NCBI RefSeq assembly: GCF_000423865.1
Contig: NZ_AUIU01000012.1
Span: 242,518 to 306,517, forward strand
DNA: 64,000 bases
Origin: Thermodesulfovibrio thiophilus DSM 17215
GTDB lineage: Bacteria; Nitrospirota; Thermodesulfovibrionia; Thermodesulfovibrionales; Thermodesulfovibrionaceae
Direction of reading: 5' to 3'
In this document: positions 7,282-15,890 of the stretch, piece by piece
Numbering within the stretch: position 1 is the stretch's first letter
How the letters are laid out: the number at the start of each line of letters is the position of its first letter
Translations under genes and position numbers: made by a program
Notes under the pieces: model-generated
Database searches by the model: none
Seen by the model: the letters and a program-made list of their open reading frames with translations, nothing else
Told to the model about the DNA's origin: nothing

Positions 7282-8307
7282 ATGCCAAAAACATTTAGTG
7301 GCATTTATAAGAAAATATATTATTTCCAGAATCTGCATGCAGCATATTTAAAGGCTCGTAGATGCAAAAGATACAGACAAGAAGTTCTTAAATTCACTGC
7401 AAACCTTGAAGAGAATTTGATCGCTATTCAAAATGAGCTTATCTGGAAGCTTTACAAGCCACTGCCATTTAGGGATTTTTATGTTTTTGATCCTAAGGAA
7501 CGTTTGATACAGGCTCCTGCATTTCGCGATAGAATCATACACCACGCTTTATGCAACCTTATTGAGCCATTGTTTGATAAAAAATTTATTTACGATAGTT
7601 ATGCCTGCCGTGCTTATAAGGGCACTCACAGGGCAATAATGCGAGCTCAAAAATTTATGCAAAAGATAAAAAGAGAACATGGAAACTTTTATATCCTTAA
7701 GGCAGATATAAGTAAATATTTTCCAAGTATAAATCATGCGATCTTAAAAAATATTATTAGAAGGACCATAGCATGTAAAGATACGCTATGGTTAATAGAT
7801 CTCATCATTGATAACAAATCAGAACAAGAATGCGGATTGCCAATAGGGGCACTTACAAGCCAACTATTTGCTAACATTTACCTGAATGAGTTCGATCATT
7901 TCATGAAAGAGGAACTTTCCGTAAAATTTTATATAAGATATATGGACGACTTTATAATACTGCATCAGAGCAAAGATTATCTCAAGCATTTATTAAAAGA
8001 GGCTGAATTATTCCTTGGGTGCAGGCTTTTTTTGACGCTAAATCGCAAGACCCAAATATTTCCTTATAAACACGGGCTTGATTTTTGCGGTTATCGCATC
8101 TGGACTACACATATATTGCCAAGAAAGAGAAATATCAAAAAGGCTAAAAAAATGCTGAGAAAGTTAAGCAATAAATATAAAAATGGACTGGCAGACATTG
8201 ATTATATTAGGCCTCGATTAATGAGCTTTCTTGGATACATGAAACACTGCAATGGATACAATACGCTCAAATATATGCTGAGTGAATTTGTCTTGTCAAA
8301 GAAGTAA
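7282..8307 (+). CDS. DGR reverse transcriptase
   Basis: This 341-residue enzyme has the retroelement RT motifs in order: KADISKYFPSIN with catalytic Asp142, the DGR-specific IGALTSQ at 188-194 (SQ instead of the SP or QGxxxSP form of group II introns), and YMDD at 220-223. A thumb-like basic C-terminal region follows. There is no maturase or endonuclease domain, as expected for DGR enzymes that mutagenise template adenines during cDNA synthesis. The ATG is 137 nt after TR. All catalytic residues are intact, so the cassette may be active. Confidence 0.93.
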   Translation: MPKTFSGIYKKIYYFQNLHAAYLKARRCKRYRQEVLKFTANLEENLIAIQNELIWKLYKPLPFRDFYVFDPKERLIQAPAFRDRIIHHALCNLIEPLFDKKFIYDSYACRAYKGTHRAIMRAQKFMQKIKREHGNFYILKADISKYFPSINHAILKNIIRRTIACKDTLWLIDLIIDNKSEQECGLPIGALTSQLFANIYLNEFDHFMKEELSVKFYIRYMDDFIILHQSKDYLKHLLKEAELFLGCRLFLTLNRKTQIFPYKHGLDFCGYRIWTTHILPRKRNIKKAKKMLRKLSNKYKNGLADIDYIRPRLMSFLGYMKHCNGYNTLKYMLSEFVLSKK

Positions 8308-8440
8308 GTTTTTATTTTGTATGATAAAAAGTTGCAACATAAGATAAAGCAGCCTAGTTAATTTAAAATAGCCTTTAAGATATCCCGAATAGTCCAAAAT
8401 AGTCACGTTATATCCCAGAAAAACATAAAAAACACTGTAA

Positions 8441-8507
8441 AATTGTGAACCGTTATTTTGTAATTTTGTGAACCGTGAATTGTAATTTTGTGAACTTTTG
8501 AATTGTA
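8441..8507 (+). repeat. Three tandem 22-23 nt direct repeats
   Basis: Units lie at 8441-8462, 8463-8484 and 8485-8507, with a shared core TTGTGAACcgt and a TTGTA end. They are contiguous with no spacers, so this is not a CRISPR array. Being just outside the phage module, they could be recombinase or transposase binding sites at an element end; this is a guess. Confidence 0.7.
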
Positions 8508-8920
8508 ATGAACACTGTAAAGACAGCTGAGGTGGCGATATATGTAACAGTAAGCAGGATAGAGAAAAATAAATGGAAAGAGCCACTTCCACTGGTTAAG
8601 TCTGCTCTGTATGAATTGAAACAGATGTTTGTGAAAAAATTATGGACAGACACAATTCTCTTGACAAGTCTCTTTAATCATTTTTTTTCGCCTCTCTACT
8701 TATTTTTATAATAGTCTTATCTCTGTGTCTACTAAATTGTAGCAAGTTCAACCAATGATAAATCATACTAAGCTTCAATAAGAAGGATATATTTAATCTA
8801 ATGCTCTTTTTCAGCAATCCCATGTGGTATATTCTCAACATCGGTGTTTTAGTTTTTCTACAGTCCAAATAAACTTAATAAAAAAAAGACGATAATTCAA
8901 AAGATTTTAAAACATAGAAA

Positions 8921-8945
8921 TGGCATAACAGTTGCATGTTATAAT
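8921..8945 (+). promoter_or_regulatory. Sigma-54-type promoter overlapping an extended -10 promoter
   Basis: TGGCATAACAGTTGCA at 8921-8936 has GG and GC separated by exactly 10 nt, matching the -24/-12 consensus. Immediately downstream TGTTATAAT (8937-8945) is a perfect extended -10. Either could drive the gene at 8992, giving a leader of about 40 nt that includes an AAGGAG ribosome binding site. Confidence 0.5.
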
Positions 8946-8991
8946 ATGCTTTGCACTGTTGTCTTTTTATTCTTAAACAGATAAGGAGTAA

Positions 8992-10197
8992 ATGAGTTCA
9001 ATGATAAATGCCTATATAATTCGTGGAAAAGAACTAAAAATCTGGGGATTAACACCTTATGAAAGACTTGAAAAGTCATTAAAAAAAAGAACCAATATTA
9101 AACTAATTGAAAATATCAATAATATAAATGCTGATAATAATATAATATTATTCAACGGGGATTATATATTTGATGAAAGAGTAATTGATTTCTTAATAAA
9201 CCATAATAACACTGGCATAATTATTGGAGAACCACAAAAACCACAACTTGTTGCAATCCATACAAATGGCCAATTTGTAGAGAATTGTACATATGCTATA
9301 AAAGAAAATAAGTTTGAACAAATTCCTGGCAATATTGAGATAAAAAATATAAGCAACATTATAACGCAAAGTTTTCAAAAATCTCTCAGGAAGGCAGATA
9401 AGCCTTTTATATTAAATGCAACAGAAAATGATAAGGATTTCATAGAAGATAAGCTTTACTACAGCTCATATAAAGGTGTAACAGACATTATAACAAGGAT
9501 TGTATGGCCAAAACCTGCTAAATTAGCAGTAAAGTTCTGTGTAAAATATGGTATAACTCCAAACTATGTTACAACTCTCAGTTTAATCCTCGCAATAATT
9601 GCAGGTCTTTTATTCTATAAAAATCAATATGCCCTTGGATTGATTGTGGGCTGGTTTATGACATTTCTGGATACTGTTGATGGTAAGCTTGCAAGAGTTA
9701 CGATATCATCAACAAAATTTGGCCACTTATACGACCATGTGATTGATTTAGTGCATCCAATTTACTGGTATATATGTTGGGGATTAAGTCTATCATCCCT
9801 TGGTGTTCCTATGAATATGGTATGGCTCAGCCTTTTGATTATAATCATATTTTATGCTGTGGGACGCTTTGTAGAAGGCGGATTCAGGATGCTCATTAAA
9901 GCACCATTTAGCATATTTTGCTGGAAACCTTTTGATTCTTTCTTTCGTTTAATTACTGCCAGAAGAAATCCGAATTTACTCATTTTAACTGTTGCCACAA
10001 TATTCAAAGCCTATGATACAGGACTGTACCTTGTTGCTATATGGACATTTCTTTCCTCGATTATCCTCTTAATTCGTTTTATTTTAGCCCTGAAAGAAAA
10101 AAAAGAGAAAGGTTCACTAAAAACCTGGTTAAATAATATAGATTCAGATCTGGCTAAAAAGAAAAAAATCTACAAACTATTTATATATGACTATTAA
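8992..10197 (+). CDS. CDP-alcohol phosphatidyltransferase with degenerate N-terminal nucleotidyltransferase-like domain
   Basis: Residues 155-375 are a membrane CDP-alcohol phosphatidyltransferase. The signature D-x2-DG-x2-AR-x8-G-x3-D-x3-D is complete (Asp227, Asp230, Gly231, Ala234, Arg235, Gly244, Asp248, Asp252), and hydrophobic segments lie on both sides. Residues 1-130 resemble a worn sugar nucleotidyltransferase fold (LFNGDYIFDERVIDF at 53-67) but lack the N-terminal glycine-rich NTP loop. The layout recalls bifunctional inositol-phosphate cytidylyltransferase/phosphatidyltransferases. It would transfer a phosphatidyl group to an alcohol head group; the substrate is unknown. An AAGGAG site precedes the ATG. 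Confidence 0.8.
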   Translation: MSSMINAYIIRGKELKIWGLTPYERLEKSLKKRTNIKLIENINNINADNNIILFNGDYIFDERVIDFLINHNNTGIIIGEPQKPQLVAIHTNGQFVENCTYAIKENKFEQIPGNIEIKNISNIITQSFQKSLRKADKPFILNATENDKDFIEDKLYYSSYKGVTDIITRIVWPKPAKLAVKFCVKYGITPNYVTTLSLILAIIAGLLFYKNQYALGLIVGWFMTFLDTVDGKLARVTISSTKFGHLYDHVIDLVHPIYWYICWGLSLSSLGVPMNMVWLSLLIIIIFYAVGRFVEGGFRMLIKAPFSIFCWKPFDSFFRLITARRNPNLLILTVATIFKAYDTGLYLVAIWTFLSSIILLIRFILALKEKKEKGSLKTWLNNIDSDLAKKKKIYKLFIYDY

Positions 10198-10323
10198 TAC
10201 ATTAAAATTACATATTAAAAAGAATTTTTTATCCAAACCATTTATTTCTTATATTACTTCGTTTAAAAAAAATATGTCCCAAAAAGTAAAATTTATAATC
10301 ATTAATAAAAATGAGGTGTGTGG

Positions 10324-11283
10324 GTGGGTTCTTTATACGACATTATAAGTAACAGGATTACCGGTGATATTCCATTAGAAGTTGAAAGTTTTGTCAATAC
10401 ATTTTTAAAAAGTTATAAAGACAACATTCTTGCAATCTTATTTTATGGGTCATGTCTGAGAACTGGTAACTTTAAAAATAACGTAGCAGATTTTTATATT
10501 ATTGTTTCAGAATTCCCTAAAAAACAAAAATTAGATAGATATCTAAGTTATTTTCTACCACCAAATGTTTATTATTTAGAAATACCATGTAGACATGAGA
10601 TATTGAAAGCAAAATATGGCATTTTTACGCTTCAGCAATTCAGAAAAATGTCATCAATAAATAGTTTTCAGCCATATTTATGGGCAAGACTCGTCCAACC
10701 AATCCAACTTGTATATACAAAAAATGATGATGTAAAAAAGGAAATCATATCATCAATATTAACCGCTTCTACAACAATGCTATTTAATATAATCCCCACT
10801 ATTAAAGATCATTTTAATTTAAAAGAACTCTGGCTACACGCATTGAACCTTACATATAAAAGTGAAATCAGGCCTGAAAGAAGGAATCATATATCAAAAA
10901 TTTACAATTATAGCAAAGATTATCTGAATGGCATATCAGAAAAAATTTTAAATGTTCTACCCTATCCAATCAAACAAAACAATAAAAACGGGAAACATTA
11001 TTCCATCTATATATCAAAAAGATTAAAACTTATAAACAAAATAAAGTGGTCTGTAAGAGTAGTAAATGGTAAAATAATATCAATTTTACGACTGATAAAG
11101 GTTCTATTTACATTTGACAATGCACTCTCTTACGGTTACTTCAAACTTTCAAAACATACTCCAGGTGTTAAAATACCAAAGATATTTAAAAAAAGTCTGT
11201 TGTTATCGTTTATTTATATATTTTTAACCGGAGAAAAGAGAAAAATATTCAAAAATAGTAATAAATTGATACACTATTATTAA
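10324..11283 (+). CDS. Nucleotidyltransferase-fold protein, possible lipid cytidylyltransferase
   Basis: The N-terminal region contains ILFYGSCLR (about residues 39-47) followed by ADFYIIV, the G-S plus D-x-D/I pattern of nucleotidyltransferase-fold enzymes. The rest is basic and partly hydrophobic near the C-terminus. I do not recognise a named family; Tam41-like CDP-diacylglycerol synthases are one possible relative. The GTG at 10324 is preferred because GAGG at 10313-10316 is 7 nt upstream, whereas the GTG at 10318 is too close. It follows the phosphatidyltransferase in the same direction and may supply its CDP-activated substrate (inference). Confidence 0.55.
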   Translation: MGSLYDIISNRITGDIPLEVESFVNTFLKSYKDNILAILFYGSCLRTGNFKNNVADFYIIVSEFPKKQKLDRYLSYFLPPNVYYLEIPCRHEILKAKYGIFTLQQFRKMSSINSFQPYLWARLVQPIQLVYTKNDDVKKEIISSILTASTTMLFNIIPTIKDHFNLKELWLHALNLTYKSEIRPERRNHISKIYNYSKDYLNGISEKILNVLPYPIKQNNKNGKHYSIYISKRLKLINKIKWSVRVVNGKIISILRLIKVLFTFDNALSYGYFKLSKHTPGVKIPKIFKKSLLLSFIYIFLTGEKRKIFKNSNKLIHYY

Positions 11284-11303
11284 AAACAAGAAATGGCGAT
11301 ACA

Positions 11304-12434
11304 ATGATTGTTTTCATATTGACATTTTTCAGTCTGTACGGACTTCTTCATCTTTATGCTTTTCTTAAACTAAAAATCTATTTAAATCCAGGTCTGTTAT
11401 GGGAAATAAGCATTGCTTTGTTTATGGTTTTAATGATTTTTGTTCCTTTAATAGTACGAATTGCTGAAAAACATGGACTTGAAAAAACTGCAATTATACT
11501 GTCATGGATTGGCTATTTATGGATGGCATTAATTGCTTTATTCTTTTTCTTTTCAATTTTTATTGATTTACTGAGATTTTTAATTTTTATTTTTAATCAA
11601 ATGGCTGGAACAAAGTTTTCTCTGTTTCCATTGGCTAAACTGTATTTTTTTATTCCTTTTTTTATATCCATATTAATGCTGGTTTATGGTTATTTCGAAG
11701 CTTTAAATATTAAAACTGAACACATAGAGATAAGAACAAATAAAGTCAAAAGAGATGTCAGAATTGTACAGATCTCAGACTTACATATTGGACTCATTAT
11801 AAGAGAAAGTAGAGTAAAAAAAGTTACTCAAAAGATTAGGGAGATAAATCCTGATATTGTAGTTTCAACAGGTGATTTAGTTGATGGTCAGATTAACGGT
11901 ATAACCAAAATCGTAGAAATACTGAAAGAACTTCAACCTCCATTTGGTAAATTTGCAGTTACGGGAAATCATGAATTTTATGCAGGGCTCAAACAGGCTT
12001 TAGTATTTACCGAACAGGCAGGATTCCAAATTTTACGACAGGAAGGGATTTACATTGATGAGTTAGGCATAAACATTATTGGAGTCGATGATTTTGAGGT
12101 AAAAAGATATGACTCTACAAAAATTTTATCTGAGGAAGAAGTTTTTGAAAAATTCAGAAAACCAGGATTTACTATTTTACTCAAACACAGACCTTTTGTG
12201 AACGATAAAACAAGGCAATTTTTCGATCTTCAACTTTCAGGACATACTCATAAAGGACAATTTTTCCCGTTCAGTATAGTCACAGCCCTTTATTACACCA
12301 AGGATTCAGGATGCATAGAAGACACTAATGGTTGTCATTTATATATCAGCAAAGGAACAGGAACATGGGGTCCACCAATAAGAATTTTTGCTCCACCTGA
12401 AATTACTGTTATTGATATTAAAAGACTAGATTAA
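11304..12434 (+). CDS. Membrane-anchored metallophosphoesterase (YkuE-like)
   Basis: This protein has four hydrophobic segments in residues 1-135 and a calcineurin-like phosphoesterase domain from about 148. The metal-binding motifs are all visible: QISDLHIG, VVSTGDLVDG, VTGNHEFY, LLKHRP and LSGHTHKGQ. YkuE-type enzymes hydrolyse phosphoester bonds, in some cases of lipid intermediates such as UDP-diacylglucosamine. It starts 20 nt after the nucleotidyltransferase-fold gene, so the three genes from 8992 probably form one unit dealing with a phospholipid head group. The exact substrate is not evident. Confidence 0.8.
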   Translation: MIVFILTFFSLYGLLHLYAFLKLKIYLNPGLLWEISIALFMVLMIFVPLIVRIAEKHGLEKTAIILSWIGYLWMALIALFFFFSIFIDLLRFLIFIFNQMAGTKFSLFPLAKLYFFIPFFISILMLVYGYFEALNIKTEHIEIRTNKVKRDVRIVQISDLHIGLIIRESRVKKVTQKIREINPDIVVSTGDLVDGQINGITKIVEILKELQPPFGKFAVTGNHEFYAGLKQALVFTEQAGFQILRQEGIYIDELGINIIGVDDFEVKRYDSTKILSEEEVFEKFRKPGFTILLKHRPFVNDKTRQFFDLQLSGHTHKGQFFPFSIVTALYYTKDSGCIEDTNGCHLYISKGTGTWGPPIRIFAPPEITVIDIKRLD

Positions 12435-12464
12435 AAGTGCAGAACATCATTGTAATCATAAATG

Positions 12465-12923
12465 TTATAGAGCATTTTGAACATGCTGAATATTCAAATA
12501 CTCTTTTATCCTTGCAACAGCTTCTGGAATTGCTGCAACCACCTTTGATGAACATTCTCTGCTTAATGTTTCAACATCTTCCACTTCTACACCGATAATT
12601 TTTATTTCTTTAGGCATTTCTTCAGGGAAAAGTTTATAACCAATTCGTATAATCTCAAAAATTGACAAGTTATGCGTTCCACTTGCATAAATATTTGCCC
12701 AGTAGTCAGAGCTGAATTCTACAATGCTACCAGGTTCTGTCCCTGATTTAACTCCATCAACAATAATCACTTTATCATAACCAAGAATGGAATCAATAAT
12801 TTGAAAACTAATATTTAGAAGCGAAACTGTATCAACTACTCCCTGAAGTTCCTCTACAATCTTAAGCCCAACTCCATCATCTTTAAAATTAGGGTTACCA
12901 ATACCAACAACAAGAGTTTTCAT
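12465..12923 (-). CDS. Hydrogenase maturation protease (HyaD/HycI family)
   Basis: This 152-residue protein begins MKTLVVGIGNPNFKDDGVG, the hallmark of endopeptidases that remove the C-terminal tail of [NiFe]-hydrogenase large subunits after nickel insertion. Conserved metal ligands of the family fall at Asp16 or Asp17, the IIVDGVKSG Asp and the SGTHNLS His. It lies just downstream of mvhA in the same direction, separated by a hairpin, and mvhA ends with a 29-residue tail after its last CxxC-x2-H motif, a plausible substrate. GAGG precedes the ATG. Confidence 0.85.
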   Translation of the reverse strand: MKTLVVGIGNPNFKDDGVGLKIVEELQGVVDTVSLLNISFQIIDSILGYDKVIIVDGVKSGTEPGSIVEFSSDYWANIYASGTHNLSIFEIIRIGYKLFPEEMPKEIKIIGVEVEDVETLSRECSSKVVAAIPEAVARIKEYLNIQHVQNAL

Positions 12924-12950
12924 TTTTCCTCACTGACTTTTATTATAGAA

Positions 12951-12982
12951 AAGCGGAGGGCAAAAAACATTTCCCTCCGCTT
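12951..12982 (-). terminator. Hairpin after mvhA
   Basis: A perfect 10-bp stem (12951-12960 with 12973-12982, 12-nt loop) lies between mvhA and the protease gene. On the minus strand it is followed by TTTTC, a weak U tract. It may partly terminate the hydrogenase operon or stabilise its 3' end. Confidence 0.6.
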
Positions 12983-12995
12983 AAAAAGCATTATC

Positions 12996-14465
12996 TTAGG
13001 CTATTTCAAAATTTCTGAGACTTTTTACAACCTCACCATTATGGTCAACTATATCAATTTTTACTGGAATTCTTCCTGGAAGTGTATGAGTAGAGCATGC
13101 AAAACATAAGTCGTATGGACGATAAGCTATTTCAACAAGATTCAGAATTCCTTCATCCACTTTACCATTCTTTATAAAGCTCTCTGCTGCTCTTTTTACA
13201 GCTACATTCATTGGTCCTTTGTTATGAGAGGTGGCAACTATAAGATTAGCATCAGTAACAATACCTTTTTCATCAGTCTTATAGTGATGAATCAAGGTAC
13301 CTCTGGCTGCCTCAACAATTCCTACACCTTCTCCAACAGGTGTTCCAAGTTCCTGTCTGACATTAGGATCTGTAATGCTTTCATCAGAAGCGATTTTCTT
13401 AACATTTTCAGCAGCGTTCATAAGCTCAATTGCTCTTGTCCAGTGATATGCAAGGGTATTGTGAACAGGCTTACCCCCAAAAGCAGCCAGCATTTTTTCA
13501 TAGGCTTCCTGTGCAAGTGGAGTATCAAAACCATTTCCAACATTGAATCTTGCCAAAGGTCCAACACTGTAAATGCTTGTTCCATCGCCATCTGCAAGAC
13601 CCGTCCAGCCAATTTTCTTCAAATATGGTGCTTTCTGATAACTCCATGGAAGAGTTTTTTCTGCAATATAATCAAGATATTCAATACCCTTAAACCTTCC
13701 AATTTCATTACCCTTTGTATCTACAATTTTCTGCGTCCCATCATAGTATGTCACTTTATTGTTTTCATCAACAGTACCGAGATAATTACTTACAACTTTG
13801 TAAACATTACCTGTTACAAGCTCCATATATTCCTTGTTCTGTAACACAACTTTATCAAATACATCAAGGGTGAGCTTGCCAAGTTCAATACAGTCATCAG
13901 CGAGTTTTAAGATTTCCTGTCTTTCTTCTTCTGTAATTCTCTTTGACCATCCACCTGGAATTGCTGCAACTGGATGGCTTGTCCTTCCGCCTGTGATTTC
14001 AAAGATTCTAACAGCTGAAAATCTTTTCTTTAAAACAAGCTTTCCAACATCTGCACCCACTTTTAGAACAAGACCTATAAGATTTCTTTCAGCAGGTGAG
14101 GCTGTTGGTCCGCATACAAAATCAGGAAAACCAAGAGCATAAAGAATTCCTGTATGGTCTTCAACAAGATGTGCATTATAGAAAAGTTCTCTAATTTTTT
14201 TTGCTGTTGGAGTTGGTTGTACTCCATAAACTGCATCTGCAGCCTTCACTGAGGCTGTAAAATGAACGCCCCTTCAAACTCCGCAAATTGTGCTAACAGT
14301 TCGAGGAACTTCCTCAATAGGCATCCCCTGCAGAAATTTTTCATATCCCATGAACTCAACGACCTGCATAAAGGCATTTTCTACGTTTCCATTTTCATCA
14401 AGAAAGATTGTAACTTTACCATGGCCTTCTAGCCTTGTCATCGGATTAATTTCGATTTTCTTCAT
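12996..14465 (-). CDS. mvhA: F420-non-reducing-type [NiFe] hydrogenase large subunit MvhA, selenoprotein (Sec64)
   Basis: The gene is read through an in-frame TGA at 14274-14276; both halves align with one MvhA-like protein of 489 residues. The N-terminal nickel motif reads C61-G-V-U64-x3-H68, so selenocysteine replaces the second Cys of the usual CxxC-x3-H. The C-terminal motif keeps Cys (DLCFACSTH, Cys454 and Cys457). The start at 14465 (MKKIEINPMTRLEGHGK) has a GGGGGG-rich binding site; the upstream in-frame start is less likely. A hairpin follows the TGA. With MvhG and MvhD it would feed electrons from hydrogen to the Hdr complex. The pseudogene alternative is unlikely because the reading frame is intact on both sides. 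Confidence 0.85.
14241..14256 (-). promoter_or_regulatory. Candidate bacterial SECIS hairpin of mvhA
   Basis: On the minus strand the stem AGCCT/AGGCT encloses the loop CAGUGA and begins 17 nt after the UGA. Bacterial SECIS elements lie inside the coding region directly after the UGA with a short apical loop containing GU. Distance and loop fit; the stem is short. Confidence 0.5.
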
Positions 14466-14519
14466 TCCATTTCCCCCCTTATGGGTTATTTTTCTTATTA
14501 TTTCTTTCAGTCCCATTTT

Positions 14520-15476
14520 TTATCTCTTTATTCTTTTACCGAGAAAAGACCCGGGTAATGTATATCTATAAAACAAATGTACAGGATCTGGAATCTGGTC
14601 AACAAGTTCTTCGTTGTCAAGCATACTTGCAATAGCGCTAATTGCTCTTAAACCAAAATCCTTTACTCCAGGGATTGGTCCACCACATCCTCTGCATGGA
14701 ATATTTGCAGCAGGACATTTTGCACCACAATCACCCTGAGTTACAGGACCAAGACAGAGATATCCCTCTTCAAGAAGACAGGCACCTTCTGTAGGTGTTC
14801 CCTCTATTGTTCTCTTGACAGTTGTTGCCAGCTTCTTTGGTTTGCCCTGTAATACAGGATTTCTACCGCATACCTCACAAACAGCCTTACCCATTGTAAT
14901 CCAGGATCCAGGAGGTGGCAATTGTCCTGAAAGCAAAGCTGTAAATGCTTTTCCTATATGTTCATGATAAGGAGGGCATCCTCCTATATAGTAGTCCACT
15001 TTTACAACTTCATCAAGAGGTCTTGCATCCATAAGAGTTGGCAGAGTTAATTCATACTTGCCATCAACAACAACTGATGTCTGAGGCAATATTTTTTCCG
15101 GATTATCTGTACTGAAACTATTAATGTATGCTTTATCAAGCAATTGATCAGTTGTATGAAGGTTAACAAGTCCTTTTATGCCACCACAGGATGCACAGAT
15201 ACCAAAAGCTATCATTACCTTTGATTTCTGTCTTAATACCTTTGCTATATGTTCATGTTCTGAATTTCTTACATTTCCTGAAAATAATGCAACATCTATT
15301 GAACCATCTGGCATTGCCTCCAGATCTTTATATTTAACATCTGCCACTGTTGGTGCCCAGAAAACTATATCTAAGGCAAGTGCAACATCCACCAGTGCTT
15401 CGGCTAAATCCACAACAGCAATATCACATCCTCCACATCCTCCGGCAAGGTAATACGCTAGTTTAGGTTTGCTCAT
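14520..15476 (-). CDS. mvhG: Hydrogenase small subunit MvhG
   Basis: This 318-residue iron-sulfur subunit passes electrons from the nickel site of MvhA to MvhD. It starts KLAYYLAGGCGGCDIAVVDL (proximal cluster Cys pair), continues with GICASCGGIKGL and YYIGGCPPYHEHI, and ends with a Cys-rich region (CGAKCPAANIPCRGCGG) for further [4Fe-4S] clusters. No twin-arginine signal is present, so the enzyme is cytoplasmic. Its start overlaps the end of mvhD by 4 nt and it is followed by mvhA after about 55 nt. Length and motifs are normal for the group 3c family. Confidence 0.92.
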   Translation of the reverse strand: MSKPKLAYYLAGGCGGCDIAVVDLAEALVDVALALDIVFWAPTVADVKYKDLEAMPDGSIDVALFSGNVRNSEHEHIAKVLRQKSKVMIAFGICASCGGIKGLVNLHTTDQLLDKAYINSFSTDNPEKILPQTSVVVDGKYELTLPTLMDARPLDEVVKVDYYIGGCPPYHEHIGKAFTALLSGQLPPPGSWITMGKAVCEVCGRNPVLQGKPKKLATTVKRTIEGTPTEGACLLEEGYLCLGPVTQGDCGAKCPAANIPCRGCGGPIPGVKDFGLRAISAIASMLDNEELVDQIPDPVHLFYRYTLPGSFLGKRIKR

Positions 15477-15889
15477 TGTGCTCCTCCTTTCAATGGATTT
15501 GGTCCAAGTTCTCTTATTTTTGCATCAAATGCTGTCATGGCTTCAGAAAATTTTTTGCCCTCACTTCCTGAAATCCATTCTAGTTGAATTCTATCTGCTT
15601 CAATTCCAAGATCTGTTGCAACTCTTTTGAATAGTTTGAATCTGCGTATTGCTTTGTAGTTGCCCTCTTTGTAGTGGCAGTCACCAAAGTGACATCCACC
15701 TATAAACACTCCATCTGCGCCTCTTTTGATAGCTTCTGCAATAAATTCAGGTTCAACTCTTCCACTACATGGCACTCTTATAATATGCGCTGTTGGAGGA
15801 TAGCTATACCTCAGGCTTCCTGCCAGGTCTGCACCTGCATATGTACACCAGTGACAGGCAATAACAAGAATTCTTGGCTCCCATGCCAT
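15473..15889 (-). CDS. mvhD: MvhD, [2Fe-2S] electron-transfer subunit linking hydrogenase to HdrA
   Basis: This 138-residue protein carries the MvhD cysteines ACHWCTYAGAD, RVPCSGR and GGCHFGDCHY. In methanogens the [2Fe-2S] MvhD connects the hydrogenase to the flavin subunit HdrA, and some lineages use selenocysteine in this subunit; here all positions are Cys. It begins 1 nt after hdrB ends and overlaps mvhG by 4 nt, consistent with tight co-translation. Confidence 0.92.
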   Translation of the reverse strand: MAWEPRILVIACHWCTYAGADLAGSLRYSYPPTAHIIRVPCSGRVEPEFIAEAIKRGADGVFIGGCHFGDCHYKEGNYKAIRRFKLFKRVATDLGIEADRIQLEWISGSEGKKFSEAMTAFDAKIRELGPNPLKGGAQ

Positions 15890-15890
15890 C

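Larger units (their letters stand above)
8308..8991 (+). other. Intergenic region at the right edge of the phage module
   Basis: These 684 nt hold no gene I can support. The left part carries three tandem repeats (8441-8507) bracketed by two copies of AACACTGTAAA (8431-8441 and 8511-8521). A 67-codon ATG frame at 8508-8711 follows; its first half is charged and protein-like (KNKWKEPLPLVKSALYELK) but its end is not, so it may be a remnant of a mobile-element gene. The right part is AT-rich with a promoter at 8921-8945. Confidence 0.5.

Noticed and set aside
8441..8507. CRISPR array
   Set aside because: The three repeats are contiguous without spacers and no cas gene is nearby.
8508..8711. 67-codon gene after the tandem repeats
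   Set aside because: Only the first half looks protein-like, no ribosome binding site is seen and the family is unknown; treated as a possible remnant.
13224..13844. 206-codon plus-strand frame opposite mvhA
   Set aside because: It is the complement of a well-supported hydrogenase gene, has no homology-like motifs and unusual composition.
14250..14276. mvhA as a broken gene (two pieces)
   Set aside because: The two pieces are in the same frame, separated only by TGA at a catalytic Cys position, with an intact protein on both sides; selenocysteine is the simpler reading.
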